The notes under the pieces were generated by a model, which was not told the DNA's origin, searched no databases, and worked only from the letters and a program-made list of their open reading frames with translations. A program made the position numbers and the translations under genes. A stretch of 64,000 nucleotides of DNA from JBLIDK01 sp047632595 (GTDB taxonomy: Bacteria > Bacteroidota > Bacteroidia > Sphingobacteriales > Sphingobacteriaceae): contig JBLIDK010000006.1 of NCBI GenBank assembly GCA_047632595.1, positions 1 to 64,000 on the forward strand. The letters are read 5' to 3'. Below, piece by piece: positions 52,130-61,882 of this stretch (positions are counted from its first letter, which is position 1; every line of letters begins with the position of its first letter).

Positions 52130-53929
52130 GTGGAAGTAACTGTAGATTATTGTTCCTTTTGATTGTCCTAGAAATTCAATTAATTCTTCTTGGCTTAATT
52201 TTTTTATTTTGTCTACAGATTTAAATGTAGTTAAAAGCGACTTTAATGTTGTTGGACCAATACCTTTTATATCAGTTAATTCACTGTTAAGCGTACCCTT
52301 ATCTCGTTTATTACGATGAAAAGTTATACCAAAACGATGGGCCTCATCTCTCATAAACTGCAATAACCTAAGACCATCAGATTTTTTATTCATGTATATA
52401 GGTAATGTATCGCCTGGTAAATAAATTTCTTCCAATCGTTTAGCAATTCCAATACAGGTTATCTGTGAGTCTAACTTTAGTTTTTTCAAGCTTTTCATTG
52501 AAGCAGATAATTGGCCTTTACCTCCGTCAATTACGAGCAGCTGTGGGAGATCTTCTGGGTTTTCTTTAAGCATTCGACTATATCTCCTATAAACCACCTC
52601 TTCCATGCTTGAGAAGTCATCTGGGCCGATTACGGTTTTGATGTTAAAGTGTCGATAATCTTTTTTTGTAGGCTTACCATTTTTAAACACTACTACAGCC
52701 GAAACAGGGTAGCTTCCTTGAAAGTTTGAATTATCAATACATTCAATATGAATAGGCAATTCTTTAAGTTGTAAATGAGACTTTATATCCAATAAGCTTT
52801 GTGGAACTTTTTCAGCCTTATAGTCTAATTGCATTTGCATTTTATTTCGTCTATAAAACGATGCGTTTTTTAAGGATAGCTCAATAAGTTTATATTTATC
52901 TCCTTTTTGTGGAACGGTTAATTGTATTTCAACTCCTAAATCAACTTCGACTGAAGTAAATACTTGATTAGTTAAATTGGTTTGCTCATTTCGAACTTCT
53001 TGAATCACACTTTCTAAAATAGTCTCATCACTCTCGTCTAATTTTTTAGTAACCTCAATAGTTTGAGCTTTTATAATTGAACCATGATTTAGTTCAAGAA
53101 AGTTTACATAAGCAATTTTTTCGTTTGGAAAGTTTAGAATAGTAAAGACCTGAACACTGCCTAGTTTAGGATTGACAACGGTTGACCTGTTTTGATGTTT
53201 TTCAAGTTTTATAAGATTCTCTTTTAACTTATGTGCACGTTCAAAATTTAGACCGATAGAAGCATTTTGCATTTCAATTCGTAGCTCATTAATTACCTCG
53301 TTCGAATTTCCTTTTAAGATTTTTTTAATACTTGCAATGCTTTTGTCGTAGGAGTCAATTGATTGTTTTCCTTCACAAGGGCCTAAGCAATTGCCAATTT
53401 GATACTCTAAACAAACTGAGAACTTTTTAGTTGTAATATTTGATTCTGACAGATCATAACTACACGTTCTAATTGGATAAATGTTCTTAATAAGATCTAA
53501 TAAGATATCAATAGTCTTTACTGGAGTAAAGGGGCCAAAATACTCAGAGCCATCATCAACAATCCTCCTTGTAGGAAATATTCTCGGAAAGCGCTCATTT
53601 TTAATACAAATTGAAGGGAATGATTTATCATCTTTTAGTTGAATGTTATATTTTGGCTGATACTTTTTTATTAAGCTGTTTTCTAAAAAGAAAGCATCCA
53701 TTTCTGTTTCAACAACGGTAAACTTAATTTCACGAATTTTACGACTCATGATTCGGGTTTTCCCGTTCATTTTTGAATCGTTACTAAAATATGAATTTAC
53801 TCTACTTTTAAGATTTTTGGCTTTGCCTATATAAAGCAATTTTTGATGTAAATCATAAAATTGATAAACGCCTGTCTTTTTTGGCAAAAGCTTAAGTTGA
53901 GCACTTAAATCATCATTTACTGAAGACAT
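52109..53929 (-). CDS. uvrC: Excinuclease ABC subunit C
   Basis: This 606-residue nuclease makes both cuts in nucleotide excision repair. The GIY-YIG domain is near residues 15-95, with GVYQFY (G20-Y25) and LYIGKAKNLKSR (32-43). A UvrB-interacting UVR motif follows around 200-235, then the RNase H-like 3'-side nuclease (CIDNSNFQGSYPVSAVVVF; VIDGGKGQLSAS). The C-terminus has the helix-hairpin-helix LTDIKGIGPTTLKSLLTTF. It shares one base with the PBP1A gene upstream and shares a terminator with gldN. Confidence 0.96.
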   Translation of the reverse strand: MSSVNDDLSAQLKLLPKKTGVYQFYDLHQKLLYIGKAKNLKSRVNSYFSNDSKMNGKTRIMSRKIREIKFTVVETEMDAFFLENSLIKKYQPKYNIQLKDDKSFPSICIKNERFPRIFPTRRIVDDGSEYFGPFTPVKTIDILLDLIKNIYPIRTCSYDLSESNITTKKFSVCLEYQIGNCLGPCEGKQSIDSYDKSIASIKKILKGNSNEVINELRIEMQNASIGLNFERAHKLKENLIKLEKHQNRSTVVNPKLGSVQVFTILNFPNEKIAYVNFLELNHGSIIKAQTIEVTKKLDESDETILESVIQEVRNEQTNLTNQVFTSVEVDLGVEIQLTVPQKGDKYKLIELSLKNASFYRRNKMQMQLDYKAEKVPQSLLDIKSHLQLKELPIHIECIDNSNFQGSYPVSAVVVFKNGKPTKKDYRHFNIKTVIGPDDFSSMEEVVYRRYSRMLKENPEDLPQLLVIDGGKGQLSASMKSLKKLKLDSQITCIGIAKRLEEIYLPGDTLPIYMNKKSDGLRLLQFMRDEAHRFGITFHRNKRDKGTLNSELTDIKGIGPTTLKSLLTTFKSVDKIKKLSQEELIEFLGQSKGTIIYSYFHKKTQSD

Positions 53930-56118
53930 TAAAATTCTATTATCTCTTGAAATACATCGTCAAATGGAGCATCTCCAGAACTTGAACAATCAAAATTAAC
54001 TCCAATCCCTCCAGCAGGTGGGTCAAAATCTTTAGTGCTTATGTTCATGGTTGAATCAGCATATAGTGAATTGAAAAATGTACCCCAAATTGGTAATGCG
54101 GTATTATTTCCACCTCCCAATCTTGTTGTTCTAAAGTGTACACTTCGGTCTTCGCAACCTACCCACGCTCCTGCAACTAAGTCTGGCGTTATACCCATAA
54201 ACCAACCATCAGAGTTGTTCTGTGTAGTTCCTGTTTTTCCAGCAACTGGATTGTAATTTTTATAGGTTGGACCTCTTAATCGTACTCCAGTTCCTCTATT
54301 AACTACTTCTTGTAACATTTTAAGCATAATATAGGCAGTTTGCTCACTCATTGCATCTCGCCTTTCTGGATTAAACTCTTGAAGCACGTTACCGTTTTTA
54401 TCTTCAATTCTCAATAGATAAGTTGGTTTAGTCCACACACCTTTGTTTGCAAACGTTGAATAGGCTCCTACCATGTCAAAAACGGATACATCAGGTGTTC
54501 CTAAACATATTGAAGGATATGGATCCATATGTGAAGTGATGCCCATACGTTTGGCCATATCAACTACCGGTTTTGGGGTAATTTCCTTCATTAAATAGGC
54601 TGTTATATGATTTACTGATTTCGCTAAACCTTCTTTAAGGGTTAACATTCCACCATCTTTATGATCACTATTTTGAGGAGTCCAATTGTCAAAATCTTCA
54701 AATGTTACAGGTTGATTTGGAACCTTCATACAGGGTTCAGCAACGCCATTATCAATTGCAACCGTATAAATAAAAGGTTTAAATGTTGAACCTACTTGGC
54801 GCTTTCCTGTTTTAACATGGTCGTATTTAAAATAGCTAAAATCGGGTCCACCAACCCAAGCCTTTATATACCCCGTTTTAGGATCCATAGCCATAAAGCC
54901 AGCAAGTAAAAAATGCTTCATGTATTTAATCGAATCAAGAGGGCTTAAAATTGTGTCTATATCTCCGCCCCAGCTAAATATTTTCATCGGAATTGGAGTA
55001 TTAAAACTTTTGGCAATTTCAGCTTTTGTTTTGCCATCTGCTTTAAGAAGTCTATAGCGTTCACTTCGTCTCACTGATTGATCAATAACTTCAGTAAACT
55101 CACCCCAGGGCTCTCTGTTCTTCCAATGGTCAAAAAACACTTTCTGTAATTCTGTTAAATTGTATTTCACAGACTCTTCAGCATATTGTTGCATTTTAGA
55201 ATTAATGGTAGTGTAAATTTTTAATCCATCTCTGTAAAGATCATATTTAGTGCCATCTGGTTTTTTATTCTTCTCACACCACTGTCCTAATTCTATTCTT
55301 AAGTACTCTCTAAAATATTGGGCACTTCCCTTGTTGTGAGTAGTTGGGTTATAATCTAGCTCCAACGGTAAAACTGATAAAGAGTCAAACTGCACTTTAG
55401 TCAAGTACTCGTATTTTACCATTTGATTCATTACCACATTCCTTCTTTTTAAACTATTTTCGGGATTGAGTTTAGGGGAATACAAACTTGTAGCTTTTAA
55501 TAATCCTATTAATACAGACGCTTGTTCAACAGTTAATTCTGCTGGTGTGGATGAGAAAAATGTTTGTGAGGCAGACTTTATACCAAAAGAATTACTCCCA
55601 AAATCAACGGTATTAAGATAAAGTGTTATTATTTCTTGCTTTGTATAGCTCTTTTCAATTTTTACCGCTGTAACCCACTCTTTTAATTTTGTGGTTAGCT
55701 TTGAGAAAAAATTATTAAATCTAGTACGCGGAAATAAGTTCTTCGCTAGTTGTTGTGTGATCGTACTTGCCCCACCCCTTTTACCTAAAAAAGTAAAGGC
55801 TCTAAGTGTTCCACGTAGGTCAATTCCTGAATGTTGATTGAAACGAACATCTTCCGTTGCAATTAATGCATTTATAAGATTTGGAGAAATTTCTTGATAA
55901 TCAACGTAAGATCGATTCTGAACAAAGTATTTTCCCAACACCTCTTTGTCAGAGGAGATTATCTCTGAGGCTAAACTGCTTTTTGGATTTTCAAGTACTT
56001 CAAATGATGGAAGTGGACCCAATACCTCAAGACCAATAGCAAGGAATAATAAAACTACAAAGCCAATTAATCCTACAGAGAATACCCAAAAATATTTAAC
56101 AAGTTTATTTTGGTCCAT
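53929..56118 (-). CDS. Class A penicillin-binding protein (PBP1A-like)
   Basis: This 729-residue inner membrane enzyme polymerises and cross-links peptidoglycan. It has one N-terminal anchor (about 9-32). The glycosyltransferase (GT51) domain has ATEDVRF (catalytic E89) and GGASTITQQLAKNLFP (115-130). The transpeptidase has GSTFKPF (S444, K447), the SVN motif at 501-503 and KTGTTQNNSDGW from 628. The layout matches PBP1A of Bacteroidetes. It overlaps sprE/porW by 14 bases and uvrC by one, so a T9SS lipoprotein gene, a cell-wall synthase gene and a repair gene are on one message. Confidence 0.95.
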   Translation of the reverse strand: MDQNKLVKYFWVFSVGLIGFVVLLFLAIGLEVLGPLPSFEVLENPKSSLASEIISSDKEVLGKYFVQNRSYVDYQEISPNLINALIATEDVRFNQHSGIDLRGTLRAFTFLGKRGGASTITQQLAKNLFPRTRFNNFFSKLTTKLKEWVTAVKIEKSYTKQEIITLYLNTVDFGSNSFGIKSASQTFFSSTPAELTVEQASVLIGLLKATSLYSPKLNPENSLKRRNVVMNQMVKYEYLTKVQFDSLSVLPLELDYNPTTHNKGSAQYFREYLRIELGQWCEKNKKPDGTKYDLYRDGLKIYTTINSKMQQYAEESVKYNLTELQKVFFDHWKNREPWGEFTEVIDQSVRRSERYRLLKADGKTKAEIAKSFNTPIPMKIFSWGGDIDTILSPLDSIKYMKHFLLAGFMAMDPKTGYIKAWVGGPDFSYFKYDHVKTGKRQVGSTFKPFIYTVAIDNGVAEPCMKVPNQPVTFEDFDNWTPQNSDHKDGGMLTLKEGLAKSVNHITAYLMKEITPKPVVDMAKRMGITSHMDPYPSICLGTPDVSVFDMVGAYSTFANKGVWTKPTYLLRIEDKNGNVLQEFNPERRDAMSEQTAYIMLKMLQEVVNRGTGVRLRGPTYKNYNPVAGKTGTTQNNSDGWFMGITPDLVAGAWVGCEDRSVHFRTTRLGGGNNTALPIWGTFFNSLYADSTMNISTKDFDPPAGGIGVNFDCSSSGDAPFDDVFQEIIEF

Positions 56119-58693
56119 TTTGTGGCATTTGTTTTTTTAATTCTGAGTTATAATACAATTCATAAAGAGCCAGATCTCTTGATTTTATTAAGCTAATATA
56201 GTTGTCAGAACTAATAATTAACTTATCATACAAAAGTTTATCAGGATAAGCTTTTTTAATAATTTCTTCGGTTAACGTCTCTAAATAGTCTATCGATTTG
56301 TTTTTATCATCAAATTGCTTTACCAAAATTACCTGAGTGCTATCATTAATAAGTCTATTACTGACTTTTAGTTTCCCCAACTTGAAATAAGTTCGATTAA
56401 AGTCGCTAAATACAGTTTTTAAGGCGCTCACATCTGCTTCATCAGACTTTAAAAGTAACATAAAATAAAAAGGTTTCCCTTTAGATTCTGCATAAAAACT
56501 GTCCCAAGGGTTTTTTACTTCTGGAATATTTACGATTGGATTAGTAGGGACACGTGGTGTATTTTTGTTTTTCAGTTTGGCTAGTAGTTCTTCAGCATTG
56601 GGTCTAATTTCTGAATCTGGAAATGTGTTAATCAACAATGAAAGGTCCTTTTGCATCTGCCCTTCATCCCCATTTCCTCCAGCAGCTAAGGCTTTAAGAA
56701 ATAAAAATTTTGGAATATGTTGGTTAGTTGGGTCTTCTCCGTAAGCTTGATTGTATTGGGTCACAACAGATCTGTAAAAACCGTTTTTGTAATCATTGTA
56801 AGCAGATTCGTAAAGGCGTTCTGTTTTATTTGCTCCTGCTTTAGTGTAATAGTTAGGGTCTCTAATCAAGTTTGCATACACCGACTCAGGATATTCAGCC
56901 AAAAGTTGATTTTTATACTTGTTTGCCAAATCTGAATTGCCAATTTGGGAGTATAGCTGATACAAATTAAAGTACGCATCAATCAGAAATGGATTCTTGC
57001 TTTTTCTTGAGGCTAAATCTTCGAACGATTCAATCGCCTTGTCAATATCAGCTAATTCAAATCGATAGACATTTCCAAGTTCAAACAAAGCATTTTTAAT
57101 CATTGAGTCTGAACGATCCATTTTCTCTTTGTTCATTGGAAGGCCTTCAAGTAATTCCTTTCTTGCAGCATCGGGGTCATTTAGATTCAATACTTTCCCA
57201 GTATTTTGCGCTAAGTTGTTTTGTGATTTGGTGCTTCTTCTCCAATTGTCCTCCAGTGTTCTGTTTCCCCACTTGGCTTTAAATTCAGAAAACCCACTTC
57301 CAATAGCAGCTGGGTTACTGAAGTACCATGATTGCGCGCTTGTAGGAGTTTGATTTATAGATTGGTTGTTGTTATTGACACTTGGTGTTGAGGGTTGATT
57401 TCTAAGATCGTCTTTTTCTCTTTCTTTCTTATCACGAGCTTCTTGAATTAGGTTTTCCAAAAACTTCTCTCTGCTTTTAGGATCCATTTGTGCTATTCGT
57501 TGTAGACTATCTTCACGTGAAACAATGTTTTCGTTAATTACAACCAGTTCCAAACTGTTCCTTTTTTGTCGGAGTTCATCAATTTTTTCATAAGTTTTTG
57601 GATAGGCGTTTAATGCACTGTCGTAATAATTAAAGGCATTTTGATAATTCTTATTTACTGAATAGCTGATATCAGCTAGTTTGTTATATGCTTGAGCTTT
57701 TTGTTCACTATTTGACGTACTATTTGCTACAGACTCTTTATAAAAATTACTTGCAGTTTCAAAGCGGTTATTAGCATACTCTATATTTCCTAATGCAAAA
57801 TAAATTTGATCTCTGTATTCAATATTTTTATCATCATTTAGCAAATCGTTTAACTGCTTAACTACTTCTTTTTCAGAACGTTTATTTGCGCCTTGTATTA
57901 AGCTTGCTTGTTTTATTTTAGCGTTAAATGCCATCTCGTATGGCGGGTTTTTGCGAACAACATTCTGGTAAGCGTCAATAGCTTGATTGTTTTTACCTTG
58001 AATTTCAAGTAATTGGGCAGCAATAAATAAGTACCTTGTTTTATGATCTTTCTTGCGGGTATGCCTTGCAGCCAACTTTAACTCTTCAGAGGCTCTTCCG
58101 TAATTACCTTTGCGCATAAAGTAAATTGCAAAAGTGGTGGCTAAATCTTCCCTCATTTTTTTGGGATAATCTTCCTTGCTTCTAACAATATTATAGATTG
58201 ATTCAATTTTCACCTTTCGATCTATTTGAATATAAGACCTAAGTAACCATATCGAAGCTTCTAATTGCTGTTTAGTATCGGGATACTTATTATATATCAG
58301 CTGAAAAGATTGGATTGCGCTGTAGTAATCGCGCTTATAAAAGTATGCCTTGCCTATTACAAGGTAAGAATCACTTATATACTTACTTATTTTATGACGT
58401 TGAATAACATACGAGGCCTTTTTAATGGCTTCGTCCATTAATGGGTAAATTGTTCTTGCGCTTTTGTCATCACCTAATATTAAAATAGGTAAAACTAGCT
58501 TGTAATTGTCTTCATTTTTAGACTCTAATTTGTTTATACCTTCATTTAATCTATTTCGCGCATTAAATAATCCGTTGAATTCAGCAGTAATGTTGTGATA
58601 ATTTCGGTTAATGAACGTATCTTTGGTTGAATCACAGCTCGTTAAAAGCGTAAATAATACAAGTAATACCCATACGTTTTTTAAATTACCCAT
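56105..58693 (-). CDS. sprE: SprE/PorW, T9SS-associated TPR lipoprotein
   Basis: This 862-residue lipoprotein has its modified cysteine at 20 (LLTSC) and begins the mature chain with the F. johnsoniae-like stretch FINRNYHNITAEFNGLFNARN. Many TPR units follow, for example KISKYISDSYLVIGKAYFYK near 104 and QAYNKLADISYSVNKNYQNA near 336. A low-complexity Q/N/T/P segment (NQPSTPSVNNNNQSINQ) lies about two fifths along. The C-terminal region (about 730-862) is a compact alpha-beta domain. SprE/PorW bridges the periplasmic ring to the outer membrane translocon in T9SS. It overlaps PBP1A by 14 bases and is divergent from the M23 gene. Confidence 0.92.
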   Translation of the reverse strand: MGNLKNVWVLLVLFTLLTSCDSTKDTFINRNYHNITAEFNGLFNARNRLNEGINKLESKNEDNYKLVLPILILGDDKSARTIYPLMDEAIKKASYVIQRHKISKYISDSYLVIGKAYFYKRDYYSAIQSFQLIYNKYPDTKQQLEASIWLLRSYIQIDRKVKIESIYNIVRSKEDYPKKMREDLATTFAIYFMRKGNYGRASEELKLAARHTRKKDHKTRYLFIAAQLLEIQGKNNQAIDAYQNVVRKNPPYEMAFNAKIKQASLIQGANKRSEKEVVKQLNDLLNDDKNIEYRDQIYFALGNIEYANNRFETASNFYKESVANSTSNSEQKAQAYNKLADISYSVNKNYQNAFNYYDSALNAYPKTYEKIDELRQKRNSLELVVINENIVSREDSLQRIAQMDPKSREKFLENLIQEARDKKEREKDDLRNQPSTPSVNNNNQSINQTPTSAQSWYFSNPAAIGSGFSEFKAKWGNRTLEDNWRRSTKSQNNLAQNTGKVLNLNDPDAARKELLEGLPMNKEKMDRSDSMIKNALFELGNVYRFELADIDKAIESFEDLASRKSKNPFLIDAYFNLYQLYSQIGNSDLANKYKNQLLAEYPESVYANLIRDPNYYTKAGANKTERLYESAYNDYKNGFYRSVVTQYNQAYGEDPTNQHIPKFLFLKALAAGGNGDEGQMQKDLSLLINTFPDSEIRPNAEELLAKLKNKNTPRVPTNPIVNIPEVKNPWDSFYAESKGKPFYFMLLLKSDEADVSALKTVFSDFNRTYFKLGKLKVSNRLINDSTQVILVKQFDDKNKSIDYLETLTEEIIKKAYPDKLLYDKLIISSDNYISLIKSRDLALYELYYNSELKKQMPQNGPK

Positions 58694-58819
58694 TAATTTA
58701 CAAATTCGTTTGAAATAGTATAACTTACTACTTACAAAAATATTTTAATATGGCGAAAATTAAGAAATAGTTCAATTAATAATACATTTTTTTAATTTCA
58801 CGTCAAAATTAACCCATAA

Positions 58820-59683
58820 ATGCCACACAAAAAGAGAACCTTCCTAGAAAGATGGAGGGTTAAATTCAAGCTAGTCATACTAAATGACGATACATTTGAA
58901 GAAAAGGCATCTTTTCGTTTATCGCGCTTAAATGTATCACTTTTTATTGCCTTATTCTTAGTGGTTTTTTCTTCAATTGGGATATTTCTTATATTAAACA
59001 CCCCTGTTAAAGAGTATATTTTAGGGTACTCTGACGTTTACATGAGAAGAGAACTTACATATTTGACATTTAAGGTCGATTCCTTAGAAAGTGTTGCTGA
59101 GGTTAGAAGAGAATATATTCAAAATATAAAAAGAGTGTTGGAGGGGGATTTAAATTTCAACCCTCAAACAGATTCTGCACAAAATGCTTCAGGAGATCAA
59201 GCTGTTTTAGCTAAAGGAATAAGCACGGCAGAAGAAAAGTTTAGGAAGGATATTGAAGAAGAATCAAAGCTATTGGTAATGCCCATAGTTGCAACTTCAA
59301 CGGTTAATGAGTCAATTTTAATGCTTTTTACTCCAGTAAAAGGTATTATATCTGATAAATTTAACGTTCAAACTAGGCATTTTGGAGTGGATATAGTTTG
59401 TGAAGCCAACGAAAGTGTAAAAAGTATATTAGACGGTACAGTGGTTTTAGCAACCTATACACCAGAGACAGGGAATGTAATTGGTGTAATACATGAGCCA
59501 AATATATTATCCTTATACAAGCATAACGCTGTTCTATTAAAAAAAGTTGGTAATTTTGTACGAGCAGGAGAGGTCCTTGCAATAGTTGGAGATTCAGGTG
59601 AAATGTCTTCAGGGCCTCATCTTCATTTTGAACTTTGGATTAAAGGCTCACCGGTTAACCCAGAAGATCATATAAATTTTTAA
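58820..59683 (+). CDS. M23 family peptidase (LytM-like), membrane-anchored
   Basis: This 287-residue peptidoglycan endopeptidase has an inner membrane helix (about 39-60) after a basic N-terminus (PHKKRTFLERWRVKF) and a periplasmic region that includes a short coiled coil (about 65-150). The C-terminal LytM domain has RHFGVDIV (H187, D191 as metal ligands), YKHNAVLLKK (H235) and GPHLHFELW (H267, H269), so the zinc site is complete. It probably cleaves cross-links during growth. Bactofilin follows two bases later, and M23-bactofilin pairs are common, the filament positioning the enzyme. Confidence 0.92.
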   Translation: MPHKKRTFLERWRVKFKLVILNDDTFEEKASFRLSRLNVSLFIALFLVVFSSIGIFLILNTPVKEYILGYSDVYMRRELTYLTFKVDSLESVAEVRREYIQNIKRVLEGDLNFNPQTDSAQNASGDQAVLAKGISTAEEKFRKDIEEESKLLVMPIVATSTVNESILMLFTPVKGIISDKFNVQTRHFGVDIVCEANESVKSILDGTVVLATYTPETGNVIGVIHEPNILSLYKHNAVLLKKVGNFVRAGEVLAIVGDSGEMSSGPHLHFELWIKGSPVNPEDHINF

Positions 59684-59685
59684 TC

Positions 59686-60117
59686 ATGATAGGAAGTAAA
59701 AATAACGGAAAAATTAAGCAGGCAGATAATACAGGACCAGTAAACTTGATAGCCTCTGGAACTGTTATAAAAGGAGACATGTTTTCGCCTGGGGATATTC
59801 GTATAGACGGAACTATTCAAGGAAATGTTGAAAGCAAATCTAAAATAGTTGTTGGTAACAGTGGTGTTATTAAAGGAAAAATTACCTCAATGAACGCAGA
59901 CATTTCTGGAATGGTAAGCGGCGAGATTCATGTGGGTGCAACTTTATCACTAAAAGCAACTTCAAATATTGAAGGAGATATTAGCACTGATAAACTAATT
60001 GTGGAGTCTGGTGCATCTTTTAATGGTAGCTGTAGCATGGGGGTTAAAAATCAAAACGATAGTAAGCAAGGAGCTCGACCTAATGAAATTAGACGAAAAG
60101 AAGAAGCAAATAGGTAA
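59686..60117 (+). CDS. Bactofilin
   Basis: This 143-residue protein has the bactofilin beta-helix: GTVIKGDMFSPGDIRIDGTI, GNVESKSKIVVGNSGVIKGKI and GEIHVGATLSLKATSNIEGD are its repeating turns (about 25-110), with flexible tails at each end. Bactofilins polymerise into cytoskeletal filaments without nucleotide and often localise M23 peptidases. Here the peptidase gene is immediately upstream, and atpZ begins inside the 3' end (35-base overlap), so bactofilin is translated with the ATP synthase operon. Confidence 0.92.
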   Translation: MIGSKNNGKIKQADNTGPVNLIASGTVIKGDMFSPGDIRIDGTIQGNVESKSKIVVGNSGVIKGKITSMNADISGMVSGEIHVGATLSLKATSNIEGDISTDKLIVESGASFNGSCSMGVKNQNDSKQGARPNEIRRKEEANR

Positions 60118-60301
60118 TTTCGCAAAATACACCGGCATTGGATTTCAAATGCTGGGTATAATTTTAACTGCAGTTTGGATAGGAACTGTTTGCGACGAAA
60201 AATTTGAAACAAATACGCCATGGTTTACCGTGGCGTTTTCGTTAATAGGAGTTTTCGTATCCATGTACACAGTAATTAAAAGTCTAAAAAATATAAAATG
60301 A
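60083..60301 (+). CDS. AtpZ/AtpI family protein
   Basis: The likely start is the ATG at 60083 (MKLDEKKKQIGNFAKYTGIG), giving 72 residues and two helices separated by the charged loop CDEKFETNTPW. This is the AtpZ/AtpI pattern, proteins that help assemble the F0 c-ring or carry Mg/Ca. A longer open frame from 59999 has no good N-terminus. It overlaps the bactofilin gene by 35 bases and the next gene by 4 bases (ATGA). Confidence 0.82.
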   Translation: MKLDEKKKQIGNFAKYTGIGFQMLGIILTAVWIGTVCDEKFETNTPWFTVAFSLIGVFVSMYTVIKSLKNIK

Positions 60302-60666
60302 ATTTTGTAAAAAATTTTATAGCTCTAACCCTGGTTGTAGGGATAGCCCAATTTGCATTACAAAAACTTCAAATAATTCCGGCAGAAAAAGAAATCTGGG
60401 TGTTGTTTGGATTAATTTCTATCACCACTTTTTTAGCACTGTTTTCAGCCCTTAAAGGCACTAAATCGGAGGAACAGAACTTTATTAATCACTTTTATAT
60501 AAGTGTGGGTATAAAGTTATTTGTTATTCTATTTTTTGTGCTGATTTACCTCCAATTTGTGACAGTTAATAGAATAGTCTTCGGAGTTGCATTTTTATTA
60601 CATTATTTAATCTATACTTTGTTTGAAATCAAAACATTGTTAGTTAACTTGCGGGCCGAAAAATAA
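60298..60666 (+). CDS. ATP synthase-associated small membrane protein (AtpI-like)
   Basis: This 122-residue protein has four helices (about 5-20, 32-48, 67-86 and 92-112) with a loop carrying LKGTKSEEQNF, and ends LVNLRAEK. It overlaps atpZ by ATGA and precedes atpB. AtpI-like proteins with two pairs of helices act as assembly factors of the ATP synthase membrane part. No specific motif is seen, so the name rests on position and topology. Confidence 0.65.
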   Translation: MNFVKNFIALTLVVGIAQFALQKLQIIPAEKEIWVLFGLISITTFLALFSALKGTKSEEQNFINHFYISVGIKLFVILFFVLIYLQFVTVNRIVFGVAFLLHYLIYTLFEIKTLLVNLRAEK

Positions 60667-60705
60667 ATAGTGAAAACTTGTTTTTCTGGTCAAAAACGAA
60701 GATTA

Positions 60706-61842
60706 GTGAATAAAAAAATTTCCATTTCCATCCTTGCATTGATGTTTTTAGCGTTTTTTAGTGTTCAAAACGCATTTTCTCAATCAGAAATTGATCATAA
60801 TTCTCACGCTGAAGTTGAGCATGCTGATAGTTCAATGCTCACTTCTGATAGCACTCATGCAACAGAACAACACGCAGAAGACACTCATTCGGAAGAGGCA
60901 TTTAACCCTGCCGACATGATTCTTCACCATATTGCTGACAGTTACGGATGGCATTTATGGGATTACACCAATAAAGAAGGTGTTGTAGTTCCTGTTGAAA
61001 TTCCATTACCAGTTATATTATTTACTGATGGAAATCTTGATGTATTTATGTCGAGCGCATTTCATCACGGACATAGCACTGTTCAAAAAGGAGATCGAAT
61101 CTATTCTTTAGATCATGGTCATATAGTTGAAGAAAGCGGATTACACCCTGTTGATTTTTCTATTACTAAGAACGTAGCTTCTATGTTAATTGCTGCATTC
61201 TTATTAGTGTTAATATTTAGTGCTGTTGGTAGAGGATACAAAAAACGTGGTATTGCTGCTCCAAAAGGAATTCAAGCGTTGATTGAGCCGATTGTGGTTT
61301 TCATTAAAGATGACATTGCTATTCCAAATATTGGAAAAGATAAATACGCAAAATTCTTACCGTACTTATTAACTGTATTTTTCTTTATATGGATTAATAA
61401 CCTATTAGGGCTTATACCATTTTTTCCAGGTGGAGCTAACGTAACAGGAAATATTGCAGTAACCTTAGTATTAGCTGTGTTTACATTCCTTATGACAAAC
61501 ATTAACGGAAGTAAAGCATATTGGAAACACGTATTTGCAACTCCAGGAGTTCCTGTATGGTTAGCGCCAATTATGATTCCGGTTGAATTGATTGGATTAT
61601 TATCAAAGCCTTTTGCACTTATGGTACGTTTGTTCGCAAACATAACTGCAGGTCACATTATTATATTGAGTTTAATATCCTTAATATTTATTTTTAAGAC
61701 AATTGCAATTGCGCCGGTATCGGTTGCTTTTTCACTATTTATGAATGTGTTAGAGTTATTGGTAGCGTTATTGCAAGCCTATATATTTACATTGCTATCT
61801 GCCTTATTTATAGGTATGGCTGTAGATGATGGGCATCATTAA
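60706..61842 (+). CDS. atpB: F0F1 ATP synthase subunit a, with N-terminal histidine-rich extension
   Basis: This is the F0 a subunit, which forms the proton half-channels. The GTG at 60706 gives 378 residues that begin with a good signal peptide (MNKKISISILALMFLAFF to NAFSQ); the GTG at 60670 would add 12 residues. The mature part then has a long periplasmic region before TM1, starting EIDHNSHAEVEHADS and continuing TEQHAEDTHSEEAFNPADM, rich in His, Asp and Glu. The core has the usual helices and the catalytic arginine in LLSKPFALMVRLFANITAGH. It is followed by atpE. Confidence 0.93.
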   Translation: MNKKISISILALMFLAFFSVQNAFSQSEIDHNSHAEVEHADSSMLTSDSTHATEQHAEDTHSEEAFNPADMILHHIADSYGWHLWDYTNKEGVVVPVEIPLPVILFTDGNLDVFMSSAFHHGHSTVQKGDRIYSLDHGHIVEESGLHPVDFSITKNVASMLIAAFLLVLIFSAVGRGYKKRGIAAPKGIQALIEPIVVFIKDDIAIPNIGKDKYAKFLPYLLTVFFFIWINNLLGLIPFFPGGANVTGNIAVTLVLAVFTFLMTNINGSKAYWKHVFATPGVPVWLAPIMIPVELIGLLSKPFALMVRLFANITAGHIIILSLISLIFIFKTIAIAPVSVAFSLFMNVLELLVALLQAYIFTLLSALFIGMAVDDGHH

Positions 61843-61882
61843 TTTTATAATTATTTTCTAATAAAGTTTAAATAAAACAGTT

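Noticed and set aside
59999..60082. Upstream start of AtpZ
   Set aside because: The sequence before the ATG at 60083 is the bactofilin gene in another frame and has no membrane-protein start character.
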